A DNA stretch of 64,000 nucleotides from Marthasterias glacialis (taxonomy: Eukaryota; Echinodermata; Asteroidea; Forcipulatida; Asteriidae). The notes beneath the pieces were generated by a model. It made no database searches. It saw nothing but the letters and a program-made list of their open reading frames with translations, and was not told the origin of the DNA. Of this stretch, positions 1 to 14,359 are shown piece by piece. The stretch lies in the NCBI GenBank assembly GCA_911728455.2, contig OU452225.1, positions 16,776,731 to 16,840,730 on the forward strand, in the 5' to 3' direction. A program made the position numbers and the translations under genes. Position 1 is the stretch's first letter. Each line of letters starts with the position of its first letter.

Positions 1-51
1 CACTGATTCCATGAAAAGCACTTTTCAAAAGGGGTCAAAAATTGAAAATTT

Positions 52-73
52 CTCACAGGGAGCTCCCTGTGAG
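52..73. repeat. 22-bp perfect palindrome, example of one per satellite unit
   Basis: The half-site CTCACAGGGAG is followed directly by its exact reverse complement, with no spacer. The same palindrome recurs in most units. It is damaged in a minority: the units near 3,490 and 8,775 lost several bases from the right half, and point changes break it near 4,105, 10,950, 13,140, 16,510, 18,070 and 19,010. It could be a dimeric protein site or a cruciform-forming element. Confidence 0.9.
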
Positions 74-3000
74 CACCCGCCATTTTGGTCAAAAAATGTT
101 TATGCGATTTTATGATAGTAAATGATAGAGTAGATATCACTGAAGAGGGTTTGTGTGTGGGGAAGGGGTCACTTCGCAATATTTGGGCAAATAGCAATAT
201 TTAGGTCAACTCTGACGTCACCAAGATGGCCGGAAAAGCTCGCTAGCTCCCGAAATAACGCGAGTTGGGACCTCTAGTTTGTTGGACACGTCTCGGGAGA
301 GCAGCCCGCATCCACTGAGTCCATGAAAAGCACTTTTCAAAAGGGGTCAAAAATTGAAAATTTCTCACAGGGAGCTCCCTGTGAGCACCCGCCATTTTGG
401 TCAAAAAATTTTTATGCGATTTTATGATACAAAATGATAGAGTAGATATCACTGAAGAGGGTTTGTGTGTGGGGAAGGGGTCACTTTGCAATATTTGGGC
501 AAATAGCATAATTTAGGTCAACTCTGACGTCACCAAGATGGCCGGAAAAGCTGGCTAGCTCCCGAAATAACGCGAGTTGGGACCTTTAGTTTGTTGGACA
601 CGTCTCGGGAGAGCCGCCCGCATCCACTGATTCCATGAAAAGCACTTTTCAAAAGGGGTCAAAAATTGAAAATTTCTCACAGGGAGCTCCCTGTGAGCAC
701 CCGCCATTTTGGTCAAAAAATTTTTATGCGATTTTATGATAGAAAATGATAGAGTAGATATCACTGAAGAGGGTTTGTGTGTGGGGAAGGGGTCAATTCG
801 CAATATTTGGGCAAATAGCAATATTTAGGTCAACTCTGACGTCACCAAGATGGCCGGAAAAGCTGGCTAGCTCCCGAAATAACGCGAGTTGGGACCTCTA
901 GTTTGTTGGACACGTCTCAGCAGAGCCGCACGCATCCACTGATTCCATGAAAAGCACTTTTCAAAAGGGGTCAAAAATTGAAAATTTCTCACAGGGAGCT
1001 CCCTGTGAGCACCCGCCATTTTGGTCAAAAAATTTTTATGCGATTTTATGATAGAAAATGATAGAGTAGATATCACTGAAGAGGGTTTGTGTGTGGGGAA
1101 GGGGTCAATTCGCAATATTTGGGCAAATAGCAATATTTAGGTCAACTCTGACGTCACCAAGATGGCCGAAAAAGCTCGCTAGCTCCCGAAATAACGCGAG
1201 TTGGGACCTCTAGTTTGTTGGACACGTCTCGGGAGAGCAGCCCGCATCCACTGAGTCCATGAAAAGCACTTTTCAAAAGGGGTCAAAAATTGAAAATTTC
1301 TCACAGGGAGCTCCCTGTGAGCACCCGCCATTTTGGTCAAAAAATTTTTATGCGATTTTATGATACAAAATGATAGAGTAGATATCACTGAAGAGGGTTT
1401 GTGTGTGGGGAAGGGGTCACTTTGCAATATTTGGGCAAATAGCATAATTTAGGTCAACTCTGACGTCACCAAGATGGCCGGAAAAGCTGGCTAGCTCCCG
1501 AAATAACGCGAGTTGGGACCTCTAGTTTGTTGGACACGTCTCGGGAGAGCCGCCCGCATCCACTGATTCCATGAAAAGCACTTTTCAAAAGGGGTCAAAA
1601 ATTGAAAATTTCTCACAGGGAGCTCCCTGTGAGCACCCGCCATTTTGGTCAAAAAATTTTTATGCGATTTTATGATAGAAAATGATAGAGTAGATATCAC
1701 TGAAGAGGGTTTGTGTGTGGGGAAGGGGTCAATTCGCAATATTTGGGCAAATAGCAATATTTAGGTCAACTCTGACGTCACCAAGATGGCCGGAAAAGCT
1801 GGCTAGCTCCCGAAATAACGCGAGTTGGGACCTCTAGTTTGTTGGACACGTCTCGGGAGAGCCGCCCGCATCCACTGATTCCATGAAAAGCACTTTTCAA
1901 AAGGGGTCAAAAATTGAAAATTTCTCACAGGGAGCTCCCTGTGAGCACCCGCCATTTTGGTCAAAAAATTTTTATGCGATTTTATGATAGAAAATGATAG
2001 AGTAGATATCACTGAAGAGGGTTTGTGTGTGGGGAAGGGGTCAATTCGCAATATTTGGGCAAATAGCAATATTTAGGTCAACTCTGACGTCACCAAGATG
2101 GCCGGAAAAGCTCGCTAGCTCCCGAAATAACGCGAGTTGGGACCTCTAGTTTGTTGGACACGTCTCGGGAGAGCCGCCCGCATCCACTGATTCCATGAAA
2201 AGCACTTTTCAAAAGGGGTCAAAAATTGAAAATTTCTCACAGGGAGCTCCCTGTGAGCACCCGCCATTTTGGTCAAAAAATTTTTATGCGATTTTATGAT
2301 AGAAAATGATAGAGTAGATATCACTGAAGAGGGTTTGTGTGTGGGGAAGGGGTCAATTCGCAATATTTGGCCAAATAGCAATATTTAGGTCAACTCTGAC
2401 GTCACCAAGATGGCCGGAAAAGCTGGCTAGCTCCCGAAATAACGCGAGTTGGGACCTCTAGTTTGTTGGACACGTCTCGGGAGAGCCGCCCGCATCCACT
2501 GATTCCATGAAAAGCACTTTTCAAAAGGGGTCAAAAATTGAAAATTTCTCACAGGGAGCTCCCTGTGAGCACCCGCCATTTTGGTCAAAAAATTTTTATG
2601 CGATTTTATGATAGAAAATGATAGAGTAGATATCACTGAAGAGGGTTTGTGTGTGGGGAAGGGGTCAATTCGCAATATTTGGGCAAATAGCAATATTTAG
2701 GTCAACTCTGACGTCACCAAGATGGCCGGAAAAGCTGGCTAGCTCCCGAAATAACGCCAGTTGGGACCTCTAGTTTGTTGGACACGTCTCGGGAGAGCCG
2801 CCCGCATCCACTGATTCCATGAAAAGCACTTTTCAAAAGGGGTCAAAAATTGACAATTTCTCACAGGGAGCTCCCTGTGAGCACCCGCCATTTTGGTCAA
2901 AAAATGTTTATGCGATTTTATGATAGAAAATGATAGAGTATATATCACTGAAGAGGGATTGTGTGTGGGGAAGGGGTCAATTCGCAATATTTGGGCAAAT

Positions 3001-3362
3001 AGCAATATTTAGGTCAACTCTGACGTCACCAAGATGGCCGGAAAAGCTCGCTAGCTCCCGAAATAACGCGAGTTGGGACCTCTAGTTTGTTGGACACGTC
3101 TCGGGAGAGCCGCCCGCATCCACTGATTCCATGAAAAGCACTTTTCAAAAGGGGTCAAAAATTGAAAATTTCTCACAGGGAGCTCCCTGTGAGCACCCGC
3201 CATTTTGGTCAAAAAATTTTTATGCGATTTTATGATAGAAAATGATAGAGTAGATATCACTGAAGAGGGTTTGTGTGTGGGGAAGGGGTCAATTCGCAAT
3301 ATTTGGGCAAATAGCAATATTTAGGTCAACTCTGACGTCACCAAGATGGCCGGAAAAGCTCG

Positions 3363-3669
3363 CTAGCTCCCGAAATAACGCCAGTTGGGACCTCTAGTTT
3401 GGTGGACACGTCTCGGGAGAGCCGCCCGCATCCACTGATTCCATGAAAAGCACTTTTCAAAAGGGTTCAAAAATTGAAAATTTCTCACAGGGAGCAGTGA
3501 GCACCCGCCATTTTGGTCAAAAATTTTTATGCGATTTTATGATAGAAAATGATAGAGTAGATATCACTGAAGAGGGTTTGTGTGTGGGGAAGGGGTCAAT
3601 TCGCAATATTTGGGCAAATAGCAATATTTAGGTCAACTCTGACGTCACCAAGATGGCCGGAAAAGCTCG
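3363..3669. repeat. 307-bp satellite unit with broken palindrome
   Basis: This unit is about 5 bp shorter than its neighbours because the right half of the palindrome is deleted, leaving CACAGGGAGCAGTGAGC. The deletion shifts the recurring minus-strand frame. The unit starting near 8,650 carries the same deletion, so the variant has spread by copying rather than arising twice. Confidence 0.85.
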
Positions 3670-3981
3670 CTAGCTCCCGAAATAACGCGAGTTGGGACCT
3701 CTAGTTTGTTGGACACGTCTCGGGAGAGCCGCCCGCATCCACTGATTCCATGAAAAGCACTTTTCAAAAGGGGTCAAAAATTGAAAATTTCTCACAGGGA
3801 GCTCCCTGTGAGCACCCGCCATTTTGGTCAAAAATTTTTTATGCGATTTTATGATAGAAAATGATAGAGTAGATATCACTGAAGAGGGTTTGTGTGTGGG
3901 GAAGGGGTCAATTCGCAATATTTGGGCAAATAGCAATAGTTAGGTCAACTCTGACATCACCAAGATGGCCGGAAAAGCTCG

Positions 3982-6900
3982 CTAGCTCCCGAAATAACGC
4001 GAGTTGGGACCTCTAGTTTGTTGGACACGTCTCGGGAGAGCCGCCCGCATCCACTGATTCCATGAAAAGCACTTTTCAAAAGGGGTCAAAAATTGACAAT
4101 TTCTCACAGGAAGCTCCCTGTGAGCACCCATTTTGGTCAAAAAAATTTTATGCGATTTTATGACAGAAAATGATAGAGTAGATATCACTGAAAAGGGTTT
4201 GTGTGGGGGGAAGGGGTCAATTCGCAATATTTGGGCAAATAGCAATATTTAGGTCAACTCTGACGTCACCAAGATGGCCGGAAAAGTTCGCTAGCTCCCG
4301 AAATAACGCGAGTTGGGACCTCTAGTTTGTTGGACACGTCTCGGGAGAGCCGCCCGCATCCACTGATTCCATGAAAAGCACTTTTCAAAAGGGGTCAAAA
4401 ATTGACAATTTCTCACAGGGAGCTCCCTGTGAGCACCCGCCATTTTGGTCAAAAAATGTTTATGCGATTTTATGATAGAAAATGATAGAGTAGATATCAC
4501 TGAAGAGGGTTTGTGTGTGGGGAAGGGGTCAATTCGCAATATTTGGGCAAATAGCAATATTTAGGTCAACTCTGACGTCACCAAGATGGCCGGAAAAGCT
4601 CGCTAGCTCCCGAAATAACGCGAGTTGGGACCTCTAGTTTGTTGGACACGTCTCGGGAGAGCCGCCCGCATCCACTGGTTCCATGAAAAGCACTTTTCAA
4701 AAGGGGTCAAAAATTGAAAATTTCTCACAGGGAGCTCCCTGTGAGCACCCGCCATTTTGGTCAAAAAATTTTTATGCGATTTTATGACAGAAAATGATAG
4801 AGTAGATATCACTGAAGAGGGTTTGTGTGTGGGGAAGGGGTCAATTCGCAATATTTGGGCAAATAGCAATATTTAGGTCAACTCTGACGTCACCAAGATG
4901 GCCGGAAAAGCTCGCTAGCTCCCGAAATAACGCGAGTTGGGACCTCTAGTTTGTTGGACACGTCTCGGGAGAGCCGCCCGCATCCACTGGTTCCATGAAA
5001 AGCACTTTTCAAAAGGGGTCAAAAATTGAAAATTTCTCACAGGGAGCTCCCTGTGAGCACCCGCCATTTTGGTCAAAAAATTTTTATGCGATTTTATGAC
5101 AGAAAATGATAGAGTAGATATCACTGAAGAGGGTTTGTGTGTGGGGAAGGGGTCAATTCGCAATATTTGGGCAAATAGCAATAGTTAGGTCAACTCTGAC
5201 ATCACCAAGATGGCCGGAAAAGCTCGCTAGCTCCCGAAATAACGCGAGTTGGGACCTCTAGTTTGTTGGACACGTCTCGGGAGAGCCGCCCGCATCCACT
5301 GATTCCATGAAAAGCACTTTTCAAAAGGGGTCAAAAATTGACAATTTCTCACAGGGAGCTCCCTGTGAGCACCCATTTTGGTCAAAAAATTTTTATGCGA
5401 TTTTATGACAGAAAATGATAGAGTAGATATCACTGAAAAGGGTTTGTGTGGGGGGAAGGGGTCAATTCGCAATATTTGGGCAAATAGCAATATTTAGGTC
5501 AACTCTGACGTCACCAAGATGGCCGGAAAAGTTCGCTAGCTCCCGAAATAACGCGAGTTGGGACCTCTAGTTTGTTGGACACGTCTCGGGAGAGCCGCCC
5601 GCATCCACTGATTCCATGAAAAGCACTTTTCAAAAGGGGTCAAAAATTGACAATTCCTCACAGGGAGCTCCCTGTGAGCACCCGCCATTTTGGTCAAAAA
5701 AAGTTTATGCGATTTTATGATAGAAAATGATAGAGTAGATGTCACTGAAGAGGGTTTGTGTGTGGGGAAGGGGTCAATTCGCAATATTTGGGCAAATAGC
5801 AATATTTAGGTCAACTCTGACGTCACCAAGATGGCCGGAAAAGCTGGCTAGCTCCCGAAATAACGCGAGTTGGGACCTCTAGTTTGTTGGACACGTCTCG
5901 GGAGAGCCGCCCGCATCCACTGATTCCATGAAAAGCACTTTTCAAAAGGGGTCAAAAATTGACAATTTCTCACAGGGAGCTCCCTGTGAGCACCCGCCAT
6001 TTTGGTCAAAAAATGTTTATGCGATTTTATGATAGAAAATGATAGAGTAGATATCACTGAAGAGGGTTTGTGTGTGGGGAAGGGGTCAATTCGCAATATT
6101 TGGGCAAATAGCAATATTTAGGTCAACTCTGACGTCACCAAGATGGCCGGAAAAGCTCGCTAGCTCCCGAAATAACGCGAGTTGGGACCTCTAGTTTGTT
6201 GGACACGTCTCGGGAGAGCCGCCCGCATCCACTGATTCCATGAAAAGCACTTTTCAAAAGGGGTCAAAAATTGACAATTTCTCACAGGGAGCTCCCTGTG
6301 AGCACCCATTTTGGTCAAAAAATTTTTATGCGATTTTATGACAGAAAATGATAGAGTAGATATCACTGAAAAGGGTTTGTGTGGGGGGAAGGGGTCAATT
6401 CGCAATATTTGGGCAAATAGCAATATTTAGGTCAACTCTGACGTCACCAAGATGGCCGGAAAAGTTCGCTAGCTCCCGAAATAACGCGAGTTGGGACCTC
6501 TAGTTTGTTGGACACGTCTCGGGAGAGCCGCCCGCATCCACTGATTCCATGAAAAGCACTTTTCAAAAGGGGTCAAAAATTGACAATTTCTCACAGGGAG
6601 CTCCCTGTGAGCACCCGCCATTTTGGTCAAAAAATGTTTATGCGATTTTATGATAGAAAATGATAGAGTAGATGTCACTGAAGAGGGTTTGTGTGTGGGG
6701 AAGGGGTCAATTCGCAATATTTGGGCAAATAGCAATATTTAGGTCAACTCTGACGTCACCAAGATGGCCGGAAAAGCTGGCTAGCTCCCGAAATAACGCG
6801 AGTTGGGACCTCTAGTTTGTTGGACACGTCTCGGGAGAGCCGCCCGCATCCACTGATTCCATGAAAAGCACTTTTCAAAAGGGGTCAAAAATTGACAATT

Positions 6901-8604
6901 TCTCACAGGGAGCTCCCTGTGAGCACCCGCCATTTTGGTCAAAAAATGTTTATGCGATTTTATGATAGAAAATGATAGAGTAGATATCACTGAAGAGGGT
7001 TTGTGTGTGGGGAAGGGGTCAATTCGCAATATTTGGGCAAATAGCAATATTTAGGTCAACTCTGACGTCACCAAGATGGCCGGAAAAGCTCGCTAGCTCC
7101 CGAAATAACGCGAGTTGGGACCTCTAGTTTGTTGGACACGTCTCGGGAGAGCCGCCCGCATCCACTGATTCCATGAAAAGCACTTTTCAAAAGGGGTCAA
7201 AAATTGAAAATTTCTCACAGGGAGCTCCCTGTGAGCACCCGCCATTTTGGTCAAAAAATTTTTATGCGATTTTATGACAGAAAATGATAGAGTAGATATC
7301 ACTGAAGAGGGTTTGTGTGTGGGGAAGGGGTCAATTCGCAATATTTGGGCAAATAGCAATAGTTAGGTCAACTCTGACATCACCAAGATGGCCGGAAAAG
7401 CTCGCTAGCTCCCGAAATAACGCGAGTTGGGACCTCTAGTTTGTTGGACACGTCTCGGGAGAGCCGCCCGCATCCACTGATTCCATGAAAAGCACTTTTC
7501 AAAAGGGGTCAAAAATTGACAATTTCTCACAGGGAGCTCCCTGTGAGCACCCATTTTGGTCAAAAAATTTTTATGCGATTTTATGACAGAAAATGATAGA
7601 GTAGATATCACTGAAAAGGGTTTGTGTGGGGGGAAGGGGTCAATTCGCAATATTTGGGCAAATAGCAATATTTAGGTCAACTCTGACGTCACCAAGATGG
7701 CCGGAAAAGTTCGCTAGCTCCCGAAATAACGCGAGTTGGGACCTCTAGTTTGTTGGACACGTCTCGGGAGAGCCGCCCGCATCCACTGATTCCATGAAAA
7801 GCACTTTTCAAAAGGGGTCAAAAATTGACAATTTCTCACAGGGAGCTCCCTGTGAGCACCCGCCATTTTGGTCAAAAAATGTTTATGCGATTTTATGATA
7901 GAAAATGATAGAGTAGATGTCACTGAAGAGGGTTTGTGTGTGGGGAAGGGGTCAATTCGCAATATTTGGGCAAATAGCAATATTTAGGTCAACTCTGACG
8001 TCACCAAGATGGCCGGAAAAGCTGGCTAGCTCCCGAAATAACGCGAGTTGGGACCTCTAGTTTGTTGGACACGTCTCGGGAGAGCCGCCCGCATCCACTG
8101 ATTGCATGAAAAGCACTTTTCAAAAGGGGTCAAAAATTGACAATTTCTCACAGGGAGCTCCCTGTGAGCACCCGCCATTTTGGTCAAAAAATGTTTATGC
8201 GATTTTATGATAGAAAATGATAGAGTAGATATCACTGAAGAGGGTTTGTGTGTGGGGAAGGGGTCAATTCGCAATATTTGGGCAAATAGCAATATTTAGG
8301 TCAACTCTGACGTCACCAAGATGGCCGGAAAAGCTCGCTAGCTCCCGAAATAACGCGAGTTGGGACCTCTAGTTTGTTGGACACGTCTCCGGAGAGCCGC
8401 CCGCATCCACTGATTCCATGAAAAGCACTTTTCAAAAGGGGTCAAAAATTGAAAATTTCTCACAGGGAGCTCCCTGTGAGCACCCGCCATTTTGGTCAAA
8501 AAATTTTTATGCGATTTTATGACAGAAAATGATAGAGTAGATATCACTGAAGAGGGTTTGTGTGTGGGGAAGGGGTCAATTCGCAATATTTGGGCAAATA
8601 GCAA
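3982..8604. repeat. Higher-order block with 309-bp marker units
   Basis: Units beginning near 3,982, 5,227, 6,160 and 7,405 share a 3-bp deletion (CACCCATTTTGG instead of CACCCGCCATTTTGG) plus other linked changes. Their spacings are 1,245, 933 and 1,245 bp, that is four, three and four units. The units after each marker also recur in the same order. This is a higher-order repeat with one block having lost a unit. Confidence 0.85.
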
Positions 8605-11600
8605 TATTTAGGTCAACTCTGACGTCACCAAGATGGCCGGAAAAGCTGGCTAGCTCCCGAAATAACGCGAGTTGGGACCTCTAGTTTGTTGGACACGTCT
8701 CGGGAGAGCCTCCCGCATCCACTGATTCCATGAAAAGCACTTTTCAAAAGGGGTCAAAAATTGAAAATTTCTCACAGGGAGCAGTGAGCACCCGCCATTT
8801 TGGTCAAAAAATTTTTATGCGATTTTATGATAGAAAATGATAGAGTAGATATCACTGAAGAGGGTTTGTGTGTGGGGAAGGGGTCAATTCGCAATATTTG
8901 GGCAAATAGCAATATTTAGGTCAACTCTGACGTCACCAAGATGGCCAGAAAAGCTCGCTAGCTCCCGAAATAACGCGAGTTGGGACCTCTAGTTTGTTGG
9001 ACACGTCTCGGGAGAGCCGCCCGCATCCACTGATTCCATGAAAAGCACTTTTCAAAAGGGGTCAAAAATTGAAAATTTCTCACAGGGAGCTCCCTGTGAG
9101 CACCCGCCATTTTGGTCAAAAATTTTTTATGCGATTTTAATATAGAAAATGATAGAGTAGATATCACTGAAGAGGGTTTGTGTGTGGGGAAGGGGTCAAT
9201 TCGCAATATTTGGGCAAATAGCAATAGTTAGGTCAACTCTGACATCACCAAGATGGCCGGAAAAGCTCGCTAGCTCCCGAAATAACGCGAGTTGGGACCT
9301 CTAGTTTGTTGGACACGTCTCGGGAGAGCAGCCCGCATCCACTGATTCCATGAAAAGCACTTTTCAAAAGGGGTCAAAAATTGAAAATTTCTCACAGGGA
9401 GCTCCCTGTGAGCACCCGCCATTTTGGTCAAAAAATTTTTATGCGATTTTATGACAGAAAATGATAGAGTAGATATCACTGAAAAGGGTTTGTGTGGGGG
9501 GAAGGGGTCAATTCGCAATATTTGGGCAAATAGCAATATTTAGGTCAACTCTGACGTCACCAAGATGGCCGGAAAAGCTCGCTAGCTCCCGAAATAACGC
9601 GAGTTGGGACCTCTAGTTTGTTGGACACGTCTCGGGAGAGCCGCCCGCATCCACTGATTCCATGAAAAGCACTTTTCAAAAGGGGTCAAAAATTGACAAT
9701 TTCTCACAGGGAGCTCCCTGTGAGCACCCGCCATTTTGGTCAAAAAATGTTTATGCGATTTTATGATAGAAAATGATAGAGTAGATGTCACTGAAGAGGG
9801 TTTGTGTGTGGGGAAGGGGTCAATTCGCAATATTTGGGCAAATAGCAATATTTAGGTCAACTCTGACGTCACCAAGATGGCCGGAAAAGCTCGCTAGCTC
9901 CCGAAATAACGCGAGTTGGGACCTCTAGTTTGTTGGACACGTCTCGGGAGAGCCGCCCGCATCCACTGATTCCATGAAAAGCATTTTTCAAAAGGGGTCA
10001 AAAATTGACAATTTCTCACAGGGAGCTCCCTGTGAGCACCCGCCATTTTGGTCAAAAAATGTTTATGCGATTTTATGATAGAAAATGATAGAGTAGATAT
10101 CACTGAAGAGGGTTTGTGTGTGGGGAAGGGGTCAATTCGCAATATTTGGGCAAATAGCAATATTTAGGTCAACTCTGACGTCACCAAGATGGCCGGAAAA
10201 GCTCGCTAGCTCCCGAAATAACGCGAGTTGGGACCTCTAGTTTGTTGGACACGTCTCGGGAGAGCCGCCCGCATCCACTGATTCCATGAAAAGCACTTTT
10301 CAAAAGGGGTCAAAAATTGACAATTTCTCACAGGGAGCTCCCTGTGAGCACCCGCCATTTTGGTCAAAAATTTTTTATGCGATTTTATGATAGAAAATGA
10401 TAGAGTAGATATCACTGAAGAGGGTTTGTGTGTGGGGAAGGGGTCAATTCGCAATATTTGGGCAAATAGCAATATTTAGGTCAACTCTGACGTCACCAAG
10501 ATGGCCAGAAAAGCTCGCTAGCTCCCGAAATAACGCGAGTTGGGACCTCTAGTTTGTTGGACACGTCTCGGGAGAGCCGCCCGCATCCACTGATTCCATG
10601 AAAAGCACTTTTCAAAAGGGGTCAAAAATTGAAAATTTCTCACAGGGAGCTCCCTGTGAGCACCCGCCATTTTGGTCAACAATTTTTATGCGATTTTATG
10701 ATAGAAAATGATAGAGTAGATATCACTGAAGAGGGTTTGTGTGTGGGGAAGGGGTCAATTCGCAATATTTGGGCAAATAACAATATTTAGGTCAACTCTG
10801 ACGTCACCAAGATGGCCGGAAAAGCTGGCTAGCTCCCGAAATAACGCGAGTTGGGACCTCTAGTTTGTTGGACACGTCTCGGGAGAGCCGCCCGCATCCA
10901 CTGATTCCATGAAAAGCACTTTTCAAAAGGGGTCAAAAATTGAAAATTTCTCATAGGGAGCTCCCTGTGAGCACCCGCCATTTTGGTCAAAAAATTTTTA
11001 TGCGATTTTATGATAGAAAATGATAGAGTAGATATCACTGAAGAGGGTTTGTGTGTGGGGAAGGGGTCAATTCGCAATATTTGGGCAAATAGCAATATTT
11101 AGGTCAACTCTGACGTCACCAAGATGGCCGGAAAAGCTCGCTAGCTCCCGAAATAACGCGAGTTGGGACCTCTAGTTTGTTGGACACGTCTCGGGAGAGC
11201 CGCCCGCATCCACTGATTCCATGAAAAGCACTTTTCAAAAGGGGTCAAAAATTGACAATTTCTCACAGGGAGCTCCCTGTGAGCACCCGCCATTTTGGTC
11301 AAAAAATTTTTATGCGATGTTATGATAGAAAATGATAGAGTAGATATCACTGAAGAGGGTTTGTGTGTGGGGAAGGGGTCAATTCGCAATATTTGGGCAA
11401 ATAGCAATATTTAGGTCAACTCTGACGTCACCAAGATGGCCGGAAAAGCTCGCTAGCTCCCGAAATAACGCGAGTTGGGACCTCTAGTTTGTTGGACACG
11501 TCTCGGGAGAGCCGCCCGCATCCACTGATTCCATGAAAAGCACTTTTCAAAAGGGGTCAAAAATTGAAAATTTCTCACAGGGAGCTCCCTGTGAGCACCC

Positions 11601-12074
11601 ACCATTTTGGTCAAAAATGTTTATGCGATTTTATGATAGAAAATGATAGAGTAGATATCACTGAAGAGGGTTTGTGTGTGGGGAAGGGGTCAATTCGCAA
11701 TATTTGGGCAAATAGCAATATTGAGGTCAACTCTGACGTCACCAAGATGGCCAGAAAAGCCAGCTAGCTCCCGAAATAACGCGAGTTGGGACCTCTAGTT
11801 TGTTGGACACGTCTCGGGAGAGCCGCCCGCATCCACTGATTCCATGAAAAGCACTTTTCAAAAGGGGTCAAAAATTGAAAATTTCTCACAGGGAGCTCCC
11901 TGTGAGCACCCGCCATTTTGGTCAACAATTTTTATGCGATTTTATGATAGAAAATGATAGAGTAGATATCACTGAAGAGGGTTTGTGTGTGGGGAAGGGG
12001 TCAATTCGCAATATTTGGGCAAATAACAATATTTAGGTCAACTCTGACGTCACCAAGATGGCCGGAAAAGCTCG

Positions 12075-13320
12075 CTAGCTCCCGAAATAACGCGAGTTGG
12101 GACCTCTAGTTTGTTGGACACGTCTCGGGAGAGCCGCCCGCATCCACTGATTCCATGAAAAGCACTTTTCAAAAGGGGTCAAAAATTGACAATTTCTCAC
12201 AGGGAGCTCCCTGTGAGCACCCGCCATTTTGCTCAAAAATTTTTTATGCGATTTTATGTTAGAAAATGATAGAGTAGATATCACTGAAGAGGGTTTGTGT
12301 GTGGGGAAGGGGTCAATTCGCAATATTTGGGCAAATAGCAATATTTAGGTCAACTCTGACGTCACCAAGATGGCCAGAAAAGCTAGCTAGCTCCCGAAAT
12401 AACGCGAGTTGGGACCTCTAGTTTGTTGGACACGTCTCGGGAGAGCCGCCCGCATCCACTGATTCCATGAAAAGCACTTTTCAAAAGGGGTCAAAAATTG
12501 AAAATTTCTCACAGGGAGCTCCCTGTGAGCACCCGCCATTTTGGTCAACAATTTTTATGCGATTTTATGATAGAAAATGATAGAGTAGATATCACTGAAG
12601 AGGGTTTGTGTGTGGGGAAGGGGTCAATTCGCAATATTTGGGCAAATAACAATATTTAGGTCAACTCTGACGTCACCAAGATGGCCGGAAAAGCTCGCTA
12701 GCTCCCGAAATAACGCGAGTTGGGACCTCTAGTTTGTTGGACACGTCTCGGGAGAGCCGCCCGCATCCACTGATTCCATGAAAAGCACTTTTCAAAAGGG
12801 GTCAAAAATTGACAATTTCTCACAGGGAGCTCCCTGTGAGCACCCGCCATTTTGCTCAAAAATTTTTTATGCGATTTTATGTTAGAAAATGATAGAGTAG
12901 ATATCACTGAAGAGGGTTTGTGTGTGGGGAAGGGGTCAATTCGCAATATTTGGGCAAATAGCAATATTTAGGTCAACTCTGACGTCACCAAGATGGCCGG
13001 AAAAGCTCCCTAGCTCCCGAAATAACGCCAGTTGGGACCTCTAGTTTGTTGGACACGTCTCGGGAGAGCCGCCCGCATCCACTGATTCCATGAAAAGCAC
13101 TTTTCAAAAGGGGTCAAAAATTGAAAATTTCTCACAGGGAGCTCCCAGTGAGCACCCGCCATTTTGGTCAAAAATTTTTATGCGATTTTATGATAGAAAA
13201 TGATAGAGTAGATATCACTGAAGAGGGTTTGTGTGTGGGGAAGGGGTCAATTCGCAATATTTGGGCAAATAGCAATATTTAGGTCAACTCTGACGTCACC
13301 AAGATGGCCGGAAAAGCTCG
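12075..13320. repeat. Dimeric higher-order repeat, 623 bp, two copies
   Basis: The two-unit segment starting at 12,075 is repeated almost exactly from 12,698. Both carry CATTTTGCTCAAAAATT and TTATGTTAGAAAATG in the first unit. The unit from 13,321 shares the second change but not the first, which suggests a third, partly converted copy. Confidence 0.8.
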
Positions 13321-13673
13321 CTAGCTCCCGAAATAACGCGAGTTGGGACCTCTAGTTTGTTGGACACGTCTCGGGAGAGCCGCCCGCATCCACTGATTCC
13401 ATGAAAAGCACTTTTCAAAAGGGGTCAAAAATTGAAAATTTCTCACAGGGAGCTCCCTGTGAGCACCCGCCATTTTGGTCAAAAATTTTTTATGCGATTT
13501 TATGTTAGAAAATGATAGAGTAGATATCACTGAAGAGGGTTTGTGTGTGGGGAAGGGGTCAATTCGCAATATTTGGGCAAATAGCAATATTTAGGTCAAC
13601 TCTGACGTCACCAAGATGGCCGGAAAAGCTCGCTAGCTCCCGAAATAACGCCAGTTGGGACCTCTAGTTTGTT

Positions 13674-13930
13674 GGACACGTCTCGGGAGAGCCGCCCGCA
13701 TCCACCGATTCCATGAAAAGCACTTTTCAAAAGGGGTCAAAAATTGAAAAATTGACAATTTCTCACCTTGTGAGCACCCGCCATTTTGGTCAAAAAATTT
13801 TTGGACACGTCTCGGGAGAGCCGCCCGCATCCACCGATTCCATGAAAAGCACTTTTCAAAAGGGGTCAAAAATTGAAAAATTGCCAAAATCTTACCCTGT
13901 GAGCACCCGCCATTTTGGTCAAAAAATTTT
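13674..13930. repeat. Internal 128-bp duplication inside a satellite unit
   Basis: The stretch from GGACACGTCTCGGG through GTCAAAAATTGAAAAATTG occurs twice in a row within one unit, which makes that unit about 440 bp long. Both copies have lost the CAGGGAGCTCC core of the palindrome and carry CCACCGATTCC instead of the usual CCACTGATTCC, so the mutation came before the duplication. Confidence 0.85.
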
Positions 13931-14359
13931 TATGCGATTTTATGATAGAAAATGATAGAGTAGATATCACTGAAGAGGGTTTGTGTGTGGGGAAGGGGTC
14001 AATTCGCAATATTTGGGCAAATAGCAATATTTAGGTTAACTCTGACGTCACCAAGATGGCCGGAAAAGCTCGCTAGCTCCCGAAATAACGCGAGTTGGGA
14101 CCTCGAGTTTGTTGGACACGTCTCGGGAGAGCCGCCCGCATCCACTGATTCCATGAAAAGCACTTTTCAAAAGGGGTCAAAAATTGAAAATTTCTCACAG
14201 GGAGCTCCCTGTGAGCACCCGCCATTTTGGTCAAAAAATTTTTATGCGATTTTATGACAGAAAATGATAGAGTAGATATCACTGAAGAGGGTTTGTGTGT
14301 GGGGAAGGGGTCAATTCGCAATATTTGGGCAAATAGCAATATTTAGGTCAACTCTGACG

